From Chryseobacterium antibioticum (lineage in GTDB: Bacteria; Bacteroidota; Bacteroidia; Flavobacteriales; Weeksellaceae), in assembly GCF_012927325.1 (NCBI RefSeq), contig NZ_JABBGI010000024.1:1-64000 (forward strand): 64,000 nt of DNA, in the 5' to 3' direction. Below are positions 43,385 through 52,310 of the stretch, piece after piece; within the stretch, counting starts at the first letter, position 1, and each line of letters starts with the position of its first letter. The position numbers and the translations under genes were made by a program. The notes under the pieces are model-generated. The model saw only the letters and a list, made by a program, of their open reading frames with translations. It was not told where the DNA came from and ran no database searches.

Positions 43385-44605
43385 TTAGTGATGCATGTAG
43401 TTGCTGGGACCATTGGTTCCTTCAATTGATTCAGGTAGTATTCCATATTTGGTTCGTAAATCGACGGTACCTAATGTTTTCCCTGTCTGGATTTCAATAA
43501 CACTAATGGTACCGGAATTTAAGTTAGGAATATCCAACAGGTTATTTTGTACTGCTACGACTTCTTTTCCTTTTTTGGTTTTAAAGAAAACCATATGATG
43601 GGCTCCTTTATCTGCAGTAAGAGTTTTTAAAAGTTTTAGTTGAGGAAGATTACTTATATCAAAAACCAAAACTTTTCCGGGATCTGCAAAACTTACATAA
43701 AGCTTGCTGTTATCATCGATGTACATTTCGAGTGCCCAGCCTAATCCTTGTGTACTTCCATCAAATATTTTACTAAAAGCATCATACTTCTTGGTGGTAG
43801 CATTGTATGGAGCAATCCAGATATCGCCACCCAGCATTGTCGTGGCAAGGGCATATTGTGGAAATTTTCCACGTAGCAATAGAACCTCGACAGGACTTGA
43901 CATATCCGTTTGTGAGTCTGCTACCAGGTAAGTCTCTTTTAATTCGTAGGTATTTAGATCTAATAAAGTACAAGTATTTCCCATTCCAGTAGTAAGATCC
44001 GGGTGAATGGTTGAGGTGACCATCATTATTCCTTTTTCTTCATTAACAGAAATACCATGCGGGTACATAATAAATTGATTTGGATTGGTTTGAACCGGCG
44101 CTTTAATAGTTTTGATAAGCTGGTTGTTATCTGCGTTAAAAACACCTATACTACCATCTTTCGGTCCTCCTGCCCCTCCCATAAAAGTCATAAAATATCT
44201 TCCATCATTGGTAAAAAACAAATTTTCCCCTACTGTATTCTCACCTGTATCAATGGGTGTTGCATTAACTAATTTTGGCTGTCCATTTTTGTCTTTTTCC
44301 GTTTTTATCTGGTAGAGATAACTACCTCCTAAAGCAGTCGTAAATAATTTGTTTGCATTCTGATTATAATAAAGATGATGAGGCAGTACCCCAATGCCTA
44401 ATTCAAGTTTGCTGCTAATATACCCAAAATTTGGGGCTTCAGGATCAAGCTCAATGACAGCTATTCCATCTGATAATCCTTTCAAGCTTCTATAGTCAAT
44501 GTAAAAAGAAGAATCGTGCGGAAGATCCGAATTATGGTTATCATTTTGACAATTAGAAAATGTTATTAAAATAATAAGAGAAATTAGATTAATTTTTAAT
44601 TTCAT
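43385..44605 (-). CDS. Beta-propeller lipoprotein, YncE/selenium-binding-protein-like
   Basis: This 406-residue protein has a lipoprotein signal with C19 (ITFSNC) and a seven-bladed propeller pattern: VIELDPEAPNFGYISSKLE, PHHLYYNQNANKLFTTALGG, MYPHGISVNEEKGIMMVTST and KGAHHMVFFKTKKGKEVVAV. The histidine-containing blade starts PHHLYY, PHGI and AHHMVF recall the selenium-binding protein / methanethiol oxidase family, which binds metal with histidines; this resemblance is by eye only. The alternative is a simple YncE-type propeller. Surface location is possible as C19 is followed by QNDNHNSD, rich in polar residues. Confidence 0.7.
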   Translation of the reverse strand: MKLKINLISLIILITFSNCQNDNHNSDLPHDSSFYIDYRSLKGLSDGIAVIELDPEAPNFGYISSKLELGIGVLPHHLYYNQNANKLFTTALGGSYLYQIKTEKDKNGQPKLVNATPIDTGENTVGENLFFTNDGRYFMTFMGGAGGPKDGSIGVFNADNNQLIKTIKAPVQTNPNQFIMYPHGISVNEEKGIMMVTSTIHPDLTTGMGNTCTLLDLNTYELKETYLVADSQTDMSSPVEVLLLRGKFPQYALATTMLGGDIWIAPYNATTKKYDAFSKIFDGSTQGLGWALEMYIDDNSKLYVSFADPGKVLVFDISNLPQLKLLKTLTADKGAHHMVFFKTKKGKEVVAVQNNLLDIPNLNSGTISVIEIQTGKTLGTVDLRTKYGILPESIEGTNGPSNYMHH

Positions 44606-44790
44606 GGTTTTTAGTTTTAATAGTTATTATTATAAATATAATATATTTTCACTAACAAACTAATAATATTACACTAATGTGTGAATATTATTAAATGGTA
44701 ACATTTTAAGTATTTTTTTCTATTTCTTTTCTTCAAATAGATTACTGGGAGATAGAAGTTCTAATTTGTTTAACAAAATAACAGATATAA
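44606..44790. other. AT-rich gap, no gene seen
   Basis: The sequence before the rluF terminator is strongly AT-rich. No promoter box matching TAnnTTTG was found in it on the minus strand for the beta-propeller gene. Confidence 0.5.
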
Positions 44791-44825
44791 AAAAGTAAGC
44801 AGGAAAATATTTCCTGCTTACTTTT
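44791..44825 (-). terminator. Terminator of rluF
   Basis: A perfect 16-base stem (AAAAGTAAGCAGGAAA and its complement) with a three-base loop. Confidence 0.88.
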
Positions 44826-44845
44826 TTATTATTAATAATATAATC

Positions 44846-45568
44846 TTAATCAATTGTTTTGATAGAATCAGAAAGGAGATTGTTAAGCGTATTAAATTCC
44901 TCCTCTGTAAGGTCACGCCATTTTCCTACCGGAAGATCCAGTTTGATATTCATAATACGGATACGTTTCAATTTTTTTACTTCGTAGCCGAGATATTCGC
45001 ACATTCTTCGGATCTGTCTGTTCAGTCCCTGGGTAAGGATGATACGGAAAGTCATGTCATCAATCTTTTCTACCTCACATTTTTTAGTGACTGTATCCAG
45101 AATCGGAACTCCGTTTCTCATTTTCTCAAGGAATTTGGGAGAAAGTGGCTTATCTACCCGTACGATATATTCTTTTTCGTGATTATTTCTTGCACGAAGA
45201 ATTTTGTTGACGATATCCCCATCACTAGTCAGCAGGATCAGTCCTTCGCTGGGTTTATCCAGTCTTCCGATGGGAAAAATTCTTTTCGGGTAGTTAATAT
45301 AATCAACGATATTGTTTTTTTCGCGTTTGGTGTCTGTAGTGCAGACAATACCCATTGGCTTATTAAAAGCGATATAAACAGGCTTATCCTGCGGCTCACG
45401 GATAGGTTTCCCGTCAACTTCTACAACGTCTTCATCAGAAACTTTGGTCCCCATTTCAGGAATCTTCCCATTTATTGTTATTCTTCCTTCTTCCAAAAGT
45501 TTATCTGCAGCTCTTCTTGAGCAGTATCCTACTTCTGATAAATATTTATTGATACGCGTTTTTTCCAT
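44846..45568 (-). CDS. rluF: 23S rRNA pseudouridine synthase RluF
   Basis: This 240-residue enzyme turns a uridine of 23S rRNA into pseudouridine (position 2604 in E. coli RluF). The S4 RNA-binding domain covers residues 4-60 (RINKYLSEVGYCSRRAADKL). The catalytic Asp is D104 in GRLDKPSEGLILLTSDGD. The stretch KILRARNNHEKEYIVRVDKP and GLNRQIRRMCEYLGYEVKKL match RluF more closely than RsuA or RluB as I recall them. It is upstream of the strong terminator and 62 bases downstream of truB. Confidence 0.9.
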   Translation of the reverse strand: MEKTRINKYLSEVGYCSRRAADKLLEEGRITINGKIPEMGTKVSDEDVVEVDGKPIREPQDKPVYIAFNKPMGIVCTTDTKREKNNIVDYINYPKRIFPIGRLDKPSEGLILLTSDGDIVNKILRARNNHEKEYIVRVDKPLSPKFLEKMRNGVPILDTVTKKCEVEKIDDMTFRIILTQGLNRQIRRMCEYLGYEVKKLKRIRIMNIKLDLPVGKWRDLTEEEFNTLNNLLSDSIKTID

Positions 45569-45630
45569 TAGTCTTCTCCGTAACCTGTATAATTTTTATT
45601 GCCTCTTGTGAGTAAAAATACGATTCTTTT

Positions 45631-46329
45631 TTATAAATTTTCGAATCTGTATTCATTCTCTAGAAAGTCAGTCGTCGCATTTTCAATGGTATAATCCCCA
45701 ATTTTTGTTCGTCTAAGCTGTGTCAGATATGCACCTACTTCCAATTCCTGTCCGATGTCGTGAGCCAGACTTCTGATGTATGTTCCTTTTGAGCACCCCA
45801 CTGTAAAGCTTACCAAAGGGAAATCAATTTTAATATCTTTAATATAGAAAATTGTCGTTTTTCTGGATTTCATTTCTACTTCTTCCCCTGCTCTTGCTAA
45901 ATTATAAGCTCTCTGTCCGTCTATTTTTATCGCTGAATACACCGGAGGTTTCTGCTCTATTTCTCCAACGAATTTTTCCAGCACCTCATTAATCTGCTCT
46001 TCTGAAATATGAGCGATATCCTGTTGAAGGATCTCCGGTTTTTCCGTATCGTAGGATTCCGTCTGTACTCCTATTTTAATCTCGGTCCAGTATTCTTTCG
46101 GAGCATCCTGGATCTCAGGAATTTTCTTGGTAAATTTTCCGCAACAAACAATAAGAAGACCAGTCGCTCTTGGGTCTAAAGTTCCGGCATGTCCTATTTT
46201 AAATTTTTTAGGAAGATTAAACTCTCTTTTGAGTTTATATTTCATTTTATTAACGGCCTGAAAAGAAGTCCAGTCCAAAGGTTTGTCCAATAAAAACACA
46301 TATCCTGATTGCAGTTCTTCAGCTGTCAT
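45631..46329 (-). CDS. truB: tRNA pseudouridine-55 synthase TruB
   Basis: This 232-residue enzyme makes pseudouridine 55 in the T-loop of tRNAs. The catalytic aspartate is D52 in GHAGTLDPRATG, with KPLDWTSFQAVNKMK at the N-terminus and the KGTYIRSLAHDIGQEL segment. It is shorter than E. coli TruB, because the C-terminal PUA-like domain is missing, which is common in Bacteroidota. Its ATG overlaps the stop of the upstream lipoprotein gene by one base (TAATG), so it is translationally coupled. Confidence 0.95.
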   Translation of the reverse strand: MTAEELQSGYVFLLDKPLDWTSFQAVNKMKYKLKREFNLPKKFKIGHAGTLDPRATGLLIVCCGKFTKKIPEIQDAPKEYWTEIKIGVQTESYDTEKPEILQQDIAHISEEQINEVLEKFVGEIEQKPPVYSAIKIDGQRAYNLARAGEEVEMKSRKTTIFYIKDIKIDFPLVSFTVGCSKGTYIRSLAHDIGQELEVGAYLTQLRRTKIGDYTIENATTDFLENEYRFENL

Positions 46330-46778
46330 TATTCTAAAATTTCGGTGATACTTACTAAGCTAGCCAGCTTATTGACCTTCTGTTTGCATTCAGGACCATT
46401 TTCAACATTGATAAAACATTTTTTATCTCCGATGAAGTAATATATATTTTTAAAAGGATATACAGAACTATTCGGAACAATGTTCACCGTATAATTCACA
46501 GGCAAATTAAATTTATAGCTTGTTTTATCGACCGCTGTAATTTTTTGACTGTAACATTTTCCTTCCTTGCTATAGTCTATAAAAGGTTTGTGATCCAGCT
46601 TTTCGTCCGGTACAAGTTCTTTGCAGATGAGTAAATCTTCGGTGGGGTTTTTCTCCTTCACCTCCACAAAAAATTCTATCCTTTCTCCGCTATTATTTTT
46701 CACAAACAGTGTATGTGCCGGTGAACAGGAAACGATGAAGCTTGAAAAAGCCAATATCTTTAAAATATTAATTTTCAT
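46329..46778 (-). CDS. Small lipoprotein of unknown function
   Basis: This 149-residue protein has a lipoprotein signal peptide (lipobox with C18 in FIVSCSP). The mature part has few family-like features: three or more beta-strands and cysteines at several positions (ICKEL, KCYSQK, KKCFINV, PECKQK), enough for disulfides in the periplasm. I do not recognise a domain. It lies inside the uppP-truB operon, with 4 bases between it and uppP and a one-base overlap with truB, so it is cotranscribed with them. Confidence 0.75.
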   Translation of the reverse strand: MKINILKILAFSSFIVSCSPAHTLFVKNNSGERIEFFVEVKEKNPTEDLLICKELVPDEKLDHKPFIDYSKEGKCYSQKITAVDKTSYKFNLPVNYTVNIVPNSSVYPFKNIYYFIGDKKCFINVENGPECKQKVNKLASLVSITEILE

Positions 46779-46782
46779 ACTC

Positions 46783-47601
46783 TTATTTAAAGAAATAGAA
46801 ATAAATCAAAAGAGCAATCCCAACAAAAATACGGTACCAGCCCCAAGGTCTGAAGCCATACTTGTTCAAAACTCCTATGAATGCTTTAATAGCTATTAAT
46901 GCTACAATAAATGCAACAATATTCCCAATCACGAAAATCATAATGTGATCATTGGATGCCATGATCATTTCATATCCTTTTTGAGGGTTTCCGGTTTCTT
47001 TTCCCCATGTTTTCAGGAAAACAGAATATACCGTTACCGCGAGCATGGTAGGAACTGCCAGGAAGAATGAAAACTCTGCAGCCGCTTTTCTGGTAAGCCC
47101 CTGTGACATTCCTCCTATGATAGAGGCCGCACTACGGCTGGTTCCGGGCATCATCGCAAGACATTGCCAGAATCCTATGGTAACGGCGCTTTTTATGGAC
47201 ACTCCTTTTTCATCATCAATTCTGGGATTCTTAAACCATTTGTCAGCGAAAAGCAAAACCACGCCCCCCAATACCAAAACTGAAGAAATAGCAATCTGGT
47301 TTCCTAAAACAGCTTCAATTTTATCATCAAACAGATACCCTAAAACCAAGGCTGGAATTACGGCAAAAGCCAGTTTATAATAAAACCGGATATTTTTCAG
47401 ATCAAAGAATTTTTTCCAGTAAGCTACCACAACGGATAAAATAGCACCGAACTGAATGGATACCTGGAACATTTTCAGAAATTCATCATCTTTAAGCCCC
47501 ATCAGGTTGGCGGCAAATCCCATGTGCGCGGTAGAAGAAATCGGAAGATACTCTGTAAGTCCTTCAATAATAGCAATAATGATCGCTTTAATTAGATCCA
47601 T
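46783..47601 (-). CDS. uppP: Undecaprenyl-diphosphate phosphatase
   Basis: This 272-residue integral membrane enzyme dephosphorylates undecaprenyl diphosphate so that the lipid carrier can be reused for peptidoglycan and surface polymers; it gives bacitracin tolerance. The catalytic motif EGLTEYLPISSTAHM (E13, E17 and S22-S23) is complete except that the usual GH reads AH, and the second motif MPGTSRSA (151-158) is intact. Several transmembrane helices fill the rest. It is in the ftsX - DUF3098 - uppP - lipoprotein - truB run on the minus strand. Confidence 0.95.
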   Translation of the reverse strand: MDLIKAIIIAIIEGLTEYLPISSTAHMGFAANLMGLKDDEFLKMFQVSIQFGAILSVVVAYWKKFFDLKNIRFYYKLAFAVIPALVLGYLFDDKIEAVLGNQIAISSVLVLGGVVLLFADKWFKNPRIDDEKGVSIKSAVTIGFWQCLAMMPGTSRSAASIIGGMSQGLTRKAAAEFSFFLAVPTMLAVTVYSVFLKTWGKETGNPQKGYEMIMASNDHIMIFVIGNIVAFIVALIAIKAFIGVLNKYGFRPWGWYRIFVGIALLIYFYFFK

Positions 47602-47617
47602 AATATTGTTAAAATTA

Positions 47618-47675
47618 AAAGATTAAGAGACTTTGAAATTTAGAATATCCTAAATCTCTCCATCTCTTAATCTTT
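47618..47675. repeat. Long imperfect palindrome between uppP and the DUF3098 gene
   Basis: A 13-base outer arm (AAAGATTAAGAGA, 47618-47630) is repeated inverted at 47663-47675, and an inner arm ATTTAG / CTAAAT (47638-47643, 47650-47655) stacks inside. It lies between two genes on the minus strand and has no T-run, so it could be an RNA-processing or attenuation element in the operon, or a dispersed palindrome. Confidence 0.7.
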
Positions 47676-47690
47676 AAATAAGGTTTAAAT

Positions 47691-47987
47691 TTATTTTCTT
47701 TTTAAAATAGCATACACTTCTATAACAAAGCCTATCACTATGAACAGTGGTGCAATTCTGATCCTGCGAATGGAAAAAATACCGTCATTCCATGCATTGG
47801 GATCAAATTTACCGTCTACTGTATTAGCATCCGGGCCCATCATCAGCAGGAATCCCACGACGATAAACGCCAGCCCTATCAGCATCCACTTGAAGTTCTG
47901 CTGTCCGAAATAGAAGGTGTTTTCCTGCGCTACTTCGGTTTCTTTGCCAAATTCTGATGCGGCCAATTTATTTGTTTTTTTGCTCAT
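47691..47987 (-). CDS. DUF3098 family membrane protein
   Basis: This 98-residue protein has two transmembrane helices and the family pattern FYFGQQNFKWMLIGLAFIVV followed by an IFSIRRIRIAPLFIVIGFVI helix. The family is restricted to Bacteroidota and usually found next to ftsX, as here, with a gap of only 2 bases to the ftsX stop. The role is unknown; a link to FtsEX or to divisome membrane organisation is inferred from this conserved neighbourhood. Confidence 0.9.
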   Translation of the reverse strand: MSKKTNKLAASEFGKETEVAQENTFYFGQQNFKWMLIGLAFIVVGFLLMMGPDANTVDGKFDPNAWNDGIFSIRRIRIAPLFIVIGFVIEVYAILKRK

Positions 47988-47989
47988 TA

Positions 47990-48889
47990 TTAAGAGTAAT
48001 ATAGATCGTCAACGTTTGATTTTAAGAATCTCCATGTAGCGAAAATGGTACTTAAGACAGAAATAAAAACCCCTACTCCAAGTACCAGAACAATCAGCCA
48101 GAAATACTGGTTGTTATCCTGTACGAAAGCGGAACCAATCTGGCTTGTAAAATAATACCATACTCCACCCAGCGCCAGAAGACCGATCGTAGATCCGATA
48201 GCACCCAGAATAATAGCCTCGATGATAAACGGCTTAAGGATAAACCTTCTTTTTGCCCCTACCAGCTGCATGGTTTTGATGATAAACCTTTTGGAGAAAA
48301 TTTTCAGCCTGATGGAGTTATTGATCAATACTACCGCCAGGATCAGGAAGAGAATAGAGAATCCAAGGATCCATTTCAAAATTCTGCTCAGGTTGTTGTA
48401 CACATCCACCATTAAAGTACTGTCGTTTTTAACATCCACAATACCCGGAACAGATTTTATAATCTTGATCGCTCCGTCAATTTTGGCTGGGTCTACATAT
48501 TCAGGCTTTAATGCCACTTCAATAGAAGAAGGGAAGATGTTTTCTTCAAAAAGCGCATCGCTGTCTATCCCCATCGTTTTCTTGGCTTCTATTGCAGCCA
48601 TGTCTCTGGTGATGTAAGTCGCTTTTTTTACAGGAGCTAACGTCTGTACCTTTTTAAAAGTTTCTTCCTCTAGTTTTGCAATCTTTGCAGAATCTTTTGC
48701 ATCAAAGTTCTCATCAAAGTAAGCGTTTACAACCAACTGTTCTTTGATATAGTCAGAATACTTTTGGGCATTGATTAAAATAAGCCCCATTAATCCTAAC
48801 AAAAATAAAACTAATGCGATACTTATTACTACTGTAATATTGCTGGACCGAAGCCTTTTCTTATTAAACTCATCTACAGATTTAGCCAT
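47990..48889 (-). CDS. ftsX: Cell division protein FtsX
   Basis: This 299-residue protein has the FtsX layout: a cytoplasmic N-terminus, TM helix 1 (about residues 19-40), a periplasmic domain (about 45-175) and three further helices, with the FtsX-permease segment MQLVGAKRRFILKPFIIEA between helices two and three. It forms the membrane part of the FtsE-FtsX complex that controls cell-wall hydrolases at division. FtsE itself is not encoded in this window, as is usual in Bacteroidota. It is followed by the DUF3098 gene and uppP on one strand. Confidence 0.93.
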   Translation of the reverse strand: MAKSVDEFNKKRLRSSNITVVISIALVLFLLGLMGLILINAQKYSDYIKEQLVVNAYFDENFDAKDSAKIAKLEEETFKKVQTLAPVKKATYITRDMAAIEAKKTMGIDSDALFEENIFPSSIEVALKPEYVDPAKIDGAIKIIKSVPGIVDVKNDSTLMVDVYNNLSRILKWILGFSILFLILAVVLINNSIRLKIFSKRFIIKTMQLVGAKRRFILKPFIIEAIILGAIGSTIGLLALGGVWYYFTSQIGSAFVQDNNQYFWLIVLVLGVGVFISVLSTIFATWRFLKSNVDDLYYS

Positions 48890-48980
48890 TAATATTAAAA
48901 TTTTTGGCTAAATTAGAAAAAAACTTCCGAAATTTGGGACGAAATAAAGAAAATCATTGTTAATAAAATCATAAAAAACG

Positions 48981-49751
48981 TTGAGTGTAAAAGCAAAAAA
49001 GCATCTTGGACAGCACTTTCTGACAGATGAAAATATCGCGAGAAAAATCGTGGAAGGTCTTAGCTATGAAGACTATAAAAATGTCATGGAAGTAGGTCCC
49101 GGAATGGGGGTCCTTACCAAATATCTTCTCGAAAAGGAACAGACTATCTACCTTGCAGAGATTGATACAGAATCTATTGAATACCTGAAAAAGAATTATT
49201 CAAAGATCATAGAAAATGCCTTTGTAGGAGATTTTCTGAAACAGGACTTTAATTTTATCAATGGAGAAGAGATTGCCATCATTGGTAATTTTCCGTATAA
49301 TATTTCTTCCCAGATCCTGTTTAAGATCGTTGATTATTATCAGCAGGTCCCTGAAATGGTTGGAATGTTCCAAAAGGAAGTTGCCGAAAGAACGGCCGCT
49401 GTACCCAGGACTAAAGATTACGGTATTCTATCAGTCCTGATTCAGGCTTATTATGATGTGACGTATCTGTTCACAGTTCATGAAAATGTTTTCAATCCGC
49501 CTCCGAAGGTAAAATCAGGAGTCATCCGACTGACAAGAAACCCAAAGGAAGGTCTGGCCGGAAATGAAGTTCTTTTTAAACAGATTGTAAAAGCAGGGTT
49601 TAACCAGAGAAGAAAAAAACTTTCAAATTCACTGAAGGTGCTGAACATTCCTGAAGCTTTAAAAACTCACGAATTCCTAGACAAAAGAGCAGAAGAACTC
49701 AGTGTTCTGGATTTTATCGGTTTTGCCAATCTCTGGAAGCAAAATCAATAG
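48981..49751 (+). CDS. rsmA: 16S rRNA (adenine-N6)-dimethyltransferase
   Basis: This 256-residue AdoMet enzyme dimethylates two adjacent adenines in helix 45 of 16S rRNA, a late step in small-subunit assembly. The N-terminus KKHLGQHFLTDENIARKI is diagnostic, VMEVGPGMGVLT binds AdoMet, and NFPYNISSQI is motif IV with N-x-PY. The start must be the TTG at 48981, because an in-frame stop lies 9 bases upstream and no ATG precedes the diagnostic motif. It is divergent from ftsX. Confidence 0.96.
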   Translation: MSVKAKKHLGQHFLTDENIARKIVEGLSYEDYKNVMEVGPGMGVLTKYLLEKEQTIYLAEIDTESIEYLKKNYSKIIENAFVGDFLKQDFNFINGEEIAIIGNFPYNISSQILFKIVDYYQQVPEMVGMFQKEVAERTAAVPRTKDYGILSVLIQAYYDVTYLFTVHENVFNPPPKVKSGVIRLTRNPKEGLAGNEVLFKQIVKAGFNQRRKKLSNSLKVLNIPEALKTHEFLDKRAEELSVLDFIGFANLWKQNQ

Positions 49752-49768
49752 GATTAATTAAAAAAATA

Positions 49769-49800
49769 AAAAGCCTTTCAAGTGAACTTGAAAGGCTTTT
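49769..49800. terminator. Bidirectional terminator between rsmA and the anchor-L gene
   Basis: A perfect 15-base stem (AAAAGCCTTTCAAGT and complement) with a GA loop, flanked by A- and T-runs. It serves the convergent ends of rsmA (+) and the gene ending at 49821 (-). Confidence 0.9.
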
Positions 49801-49820
49801 TTATGGATGCTTTTATCTTT

Positions 49821-52202
49821 TTATTCCCTGTTCTTAAGCATGATCCATCCGGACCAGTTCATCTGAATTTTTGATTTAGGGTATTCAAAATTAAATTTAT
49901 ACCAGTAAGTAGCTGTAGGCAGTTTCTTTCCTCCTACTGTTCCATCCCATACGGGTTTTTCTTTTGAGAATCTGAACATTTCCACACCATATCTGTCATA
50001 AACGGATCCGGTAAAGTTTTTGAATTCTCCAAGAGCCTTAAGGTCCAGAACATCATTAACACCATCATCATTTGGTGTAATGATATTATTGATCTGTAAT
50101 GTATAGAAATCAAATGTTCCTACACAATGAGTTCCTACCCTTCTTACCAGTACGGTATAATTTGTATTGTCTAAAAGACTTGTGAAAACATTAGACGGCT
50201 GCCAGGTGATTCCGTTATCTATAGAATACTCTAACGTACTTGGAGTATTGTTCATCGGAGGATTTTCGGCAATAATAGTCACCATTTTTTTAGCACTTTC
50301 ATAATTTACGGCAGTCACGAAAGGTGTAGCTGCACCTCCCACTTTTACAGTAAAGATTTTTTTACAGAACCCGTTATCGATTTCTACTGTATAAATACCC
50401 CAGCTATCAACCGATATAGTCTGCGTTGTAGCTCCTGTACTCCATAAATATTTATAATTAGGGCCCGCGCCTGCATCCAGAGTAATACGGTCACCCAGAC
50501 ACATTTCTATATCTTTTAACGGAGAAGTGATTTCCGGTGTCACCTCTACTTTTATAGTAGCAGGGTTTAATGAACGGCATCCTTTTGTTCCTACAGCATA
50601 AACAGTGAATGTTGTAGTTTGATACAAGGTTATAGTCTGTGTATTTCCAGTACCTGAGAAATTGCTCCATTGGTAAGTTACACCTCCTTCAGCGGTCAAC
50701 GTTACACTTTCTCCCGGACATATTTTTATTCTTGAAGATTTTAGACCAGCTGTAGGTGTAGTTTCTTTGAGTAGCTTTAATTCTATCATTTTGCTACAGA
50801 ATCCCCCATTGGAAACTACCGTGTAAAGGATTTGCCCGTCTGTACCATTATAATTTAAAATATTTTGAATATAGTTGTTATTTTGAGCCACTGCATCTGC
50901 CTGATTTACATAGAATCTGAATACAGCTCCCGGTGTCGGACTGATAGATGGCATGGCATTCGTCAGGTCAAAGGTAGTAATATCCGGTGTCGTACAGAGT
51001 AACAGTGTGGCATCCTGTGCCTGCGGAGTCGTTCCTCCATGAATTTCTATGGTTGCTTTCCCCGGACAAGGATTTCCGGGAACACTTACTTCTATGGTAT
51101 ATGTTCCTGGCTGTACAGCAGTAATACTGTTTGTGGTAGCACCCGGAACAGGAGCTCCGTTCAGGAACCATTGATATAATAAATTAGGATCGCTTACTGA
51201 TGCTGTGATCACCTGTGGTACATTATCACAAACATTAATATCAGAAGGTAGTGTGGCACCACTAGGGTCTAAAAGTTCTACCCCTATATTAAATGATCCA
51301 CCTTCCAGAAATACAGCTGAATCGTAGGAATGGTCTTCAAAGCTACCAGGAGCAAAATCAGCGACTACCATTTTAAAGTGGTATTCCTGACCTGCTATTA
51401 CTGTGGCTGTGGCTGTAAGAGGAATGGTTCTTCCTTCAAAATTGGTTTCAATATTAGTTGGATTATAACCTGCGAAAAACTGTTCGTTGACAGCAGCACA
51501 ACCTCCAAAAGTTCCCGGGATTAGTGGATGGATATTGGTGATACTTACAGGGCCTGCACCACCCGGAAGTACTGCCATATTCTGGTATGGACCTCCTGAT
51601 GTAGGTCTTAGGAGAATAGCAAATGCATCTGCATAGCTACATGGAAATGAACCTGTATATTCTTCTGATGCCAGTATATAATTAAATTTGATCTGGCTGG
51701 TGGTAGGAACAAAATCGAATTCCAAAAGAACACCATCCGTAAGCGTTCCGGTAGACCCTACAGCCTGAGCCAGATCAGAATCCGTTCCGCCGCCGTTATT
51801 GTCACCCAGAAGTCCTTCGGAGCTGTTTCCTCCTCTTCTTGCTTTTCCTGTAGAAAGTACGATTCCGTCTTTGAAAGGGAAATTGGTGGTTGCCTTATGG
51901 AAATACCCCCATGATCTGTCAGCATCTGTCACCGCATGGTTAGGAGTTATCTTTACGTTGGTTACAGTAGGAGTTACACAAGTATTTGTTCCTGAAGAGA
52001 TCAGGACATCTTTTACCAGCTGCGTAATGCTATAGGCAGATTCTGCATATCCAGGAGCGTTAATATCAATAAAGCTACCCGCTTTTTGAGTAGCTGATCC
52101 GGAAGCTTTTTCTTTGGGAGGCTTACGGGGCCCGTTTATTTGAGAATATGAAAAGGTCGAAATGACTAAGAAAAATAAAAAAAATAAGAGATTTCTTCGC
52201 AT
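49821..52202 (-). CDS. Choice-of-anchor L protein with T9SS type B tail, copy 1
   Basis: This 793-residue secreted protein has a signal peptide (about residues 1-21), then a choice-of-anchor L domain (about 55-300: WGYFHKATTNFPFKDGIVLS, SEEYTGSFPCSYADAFA, ETNFEGRTIPLTATA). Three to four immunoglobulin-like modules with CGSV-type beta-strand turns follow (TYQWSNFSGTGNTQTITLYQ type). The last about 90 residues are a T9SS type B (gliding motility-associated) sorting domain: NIITPNDDGVNDVLDL, FTGSVYDRYGVEMF, PTATYWYKF. It should end up on or outside the cell, perhaps as an adhesin. Two paralogues follow upstream. A -7 box (TAAATTTG on minus, 52219-52226) lies 17 bases upstream of the ATG. Confidence 0.9.
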   Translation of the reverse strand: MRRNLLFFLFFLVISTFSYSQINGPRKPPKEKASGSATQKAGSFIDINAPGYAESAYSITQLVKDVLISSGTNTCVTPTVTNVKITPNHAVTDADRSWGYFHKATTNFPFKDGIVLSTGKARRGGNSSEGLLGDNNGGGTDSDLAQAVGSTGTLTDGVLLEFDFVPTTSQIKFNYILASEEYTGSFPCSYADAFAILLRPTSGGPYQNMAVLPGGAGPVSITNIHPLIPGTFGGCAAVNEQFFAGYNPTNIETNFEGRTIPLTATATVIAGQEYHFKMVVADFAPGSFEDHSYDSAVFLEGGSFNIGVELLDPSGATLPSDINVCDNVPQVITASVSDPNLLYQWFLNGAPVPGATTNSITAVQPGTYTIEVSVPGNPCPGKATIEIHGGTTPQAQDATLLLCTTPDITTFDLTNAMPSISPTPGAVFRFYVNQADAVAQNNNYIQNILNYNGTDGQILYTVVSNGGFCSKMIELKLLKETTPTAGLKSSRIKICPGESVTLTAEGGVTYQWSNFSGTGNTQTITLYQTTTFTVYAVGTKGCRSLNPATIKVEVTPEITSPLKDIEMCLGDRITLDAGAGPNYKYLWSTGATTQTISVDSWGIYTVEIDNGFCKKIFTVKVGGAATPFVTAVNYESAKKMVTIIAENPPMNNTPSTLEYSIDNGITWQPSNVFTSLLDNTNYTVLVRRVGTHCVGTFDFYTLQINNIITPNDDGVNDVLDLKALGEFKNFTGSVYDRYGVEMFRFSKEKPVWDGTVGGKKLPTATYWYKFNFEYPKSKIQMNWSGWIMLKNRE

Positions 52203-52218
52203 AATACTTTTGTTTCAA

Positions 52219-52226
52219 CAAATTTA
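52219..52226 (-). promoter_or_regulatory. -7 box of anchor-L copy 1 (TAAATTTG on the minus strand)
   Basis: It matches TAnnTTTG and lies 16 bases upstream of the start. No matching TTTG at the right distance was found. Confidence 0.5.
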
Positions 52227-52279
52227 ATTTATTTTCAAATATATCATCTATTTTTTACCTTTTTTTTAACATTAAAAAA

Positions 52280-52305
52280 ACAAACCTTCCAAATATGGAA
52301 GGTTT
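52280..52305 (-). terminator. Terminator of anchor-L copy 2
   Basis: A perfect 11-base stem (CAAACCTTCCA and complement) with an AATA loop; on the minus strand it runs into a T-run. Confidence 0.85.
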
Positions 52306-52310
52306 GTCTG

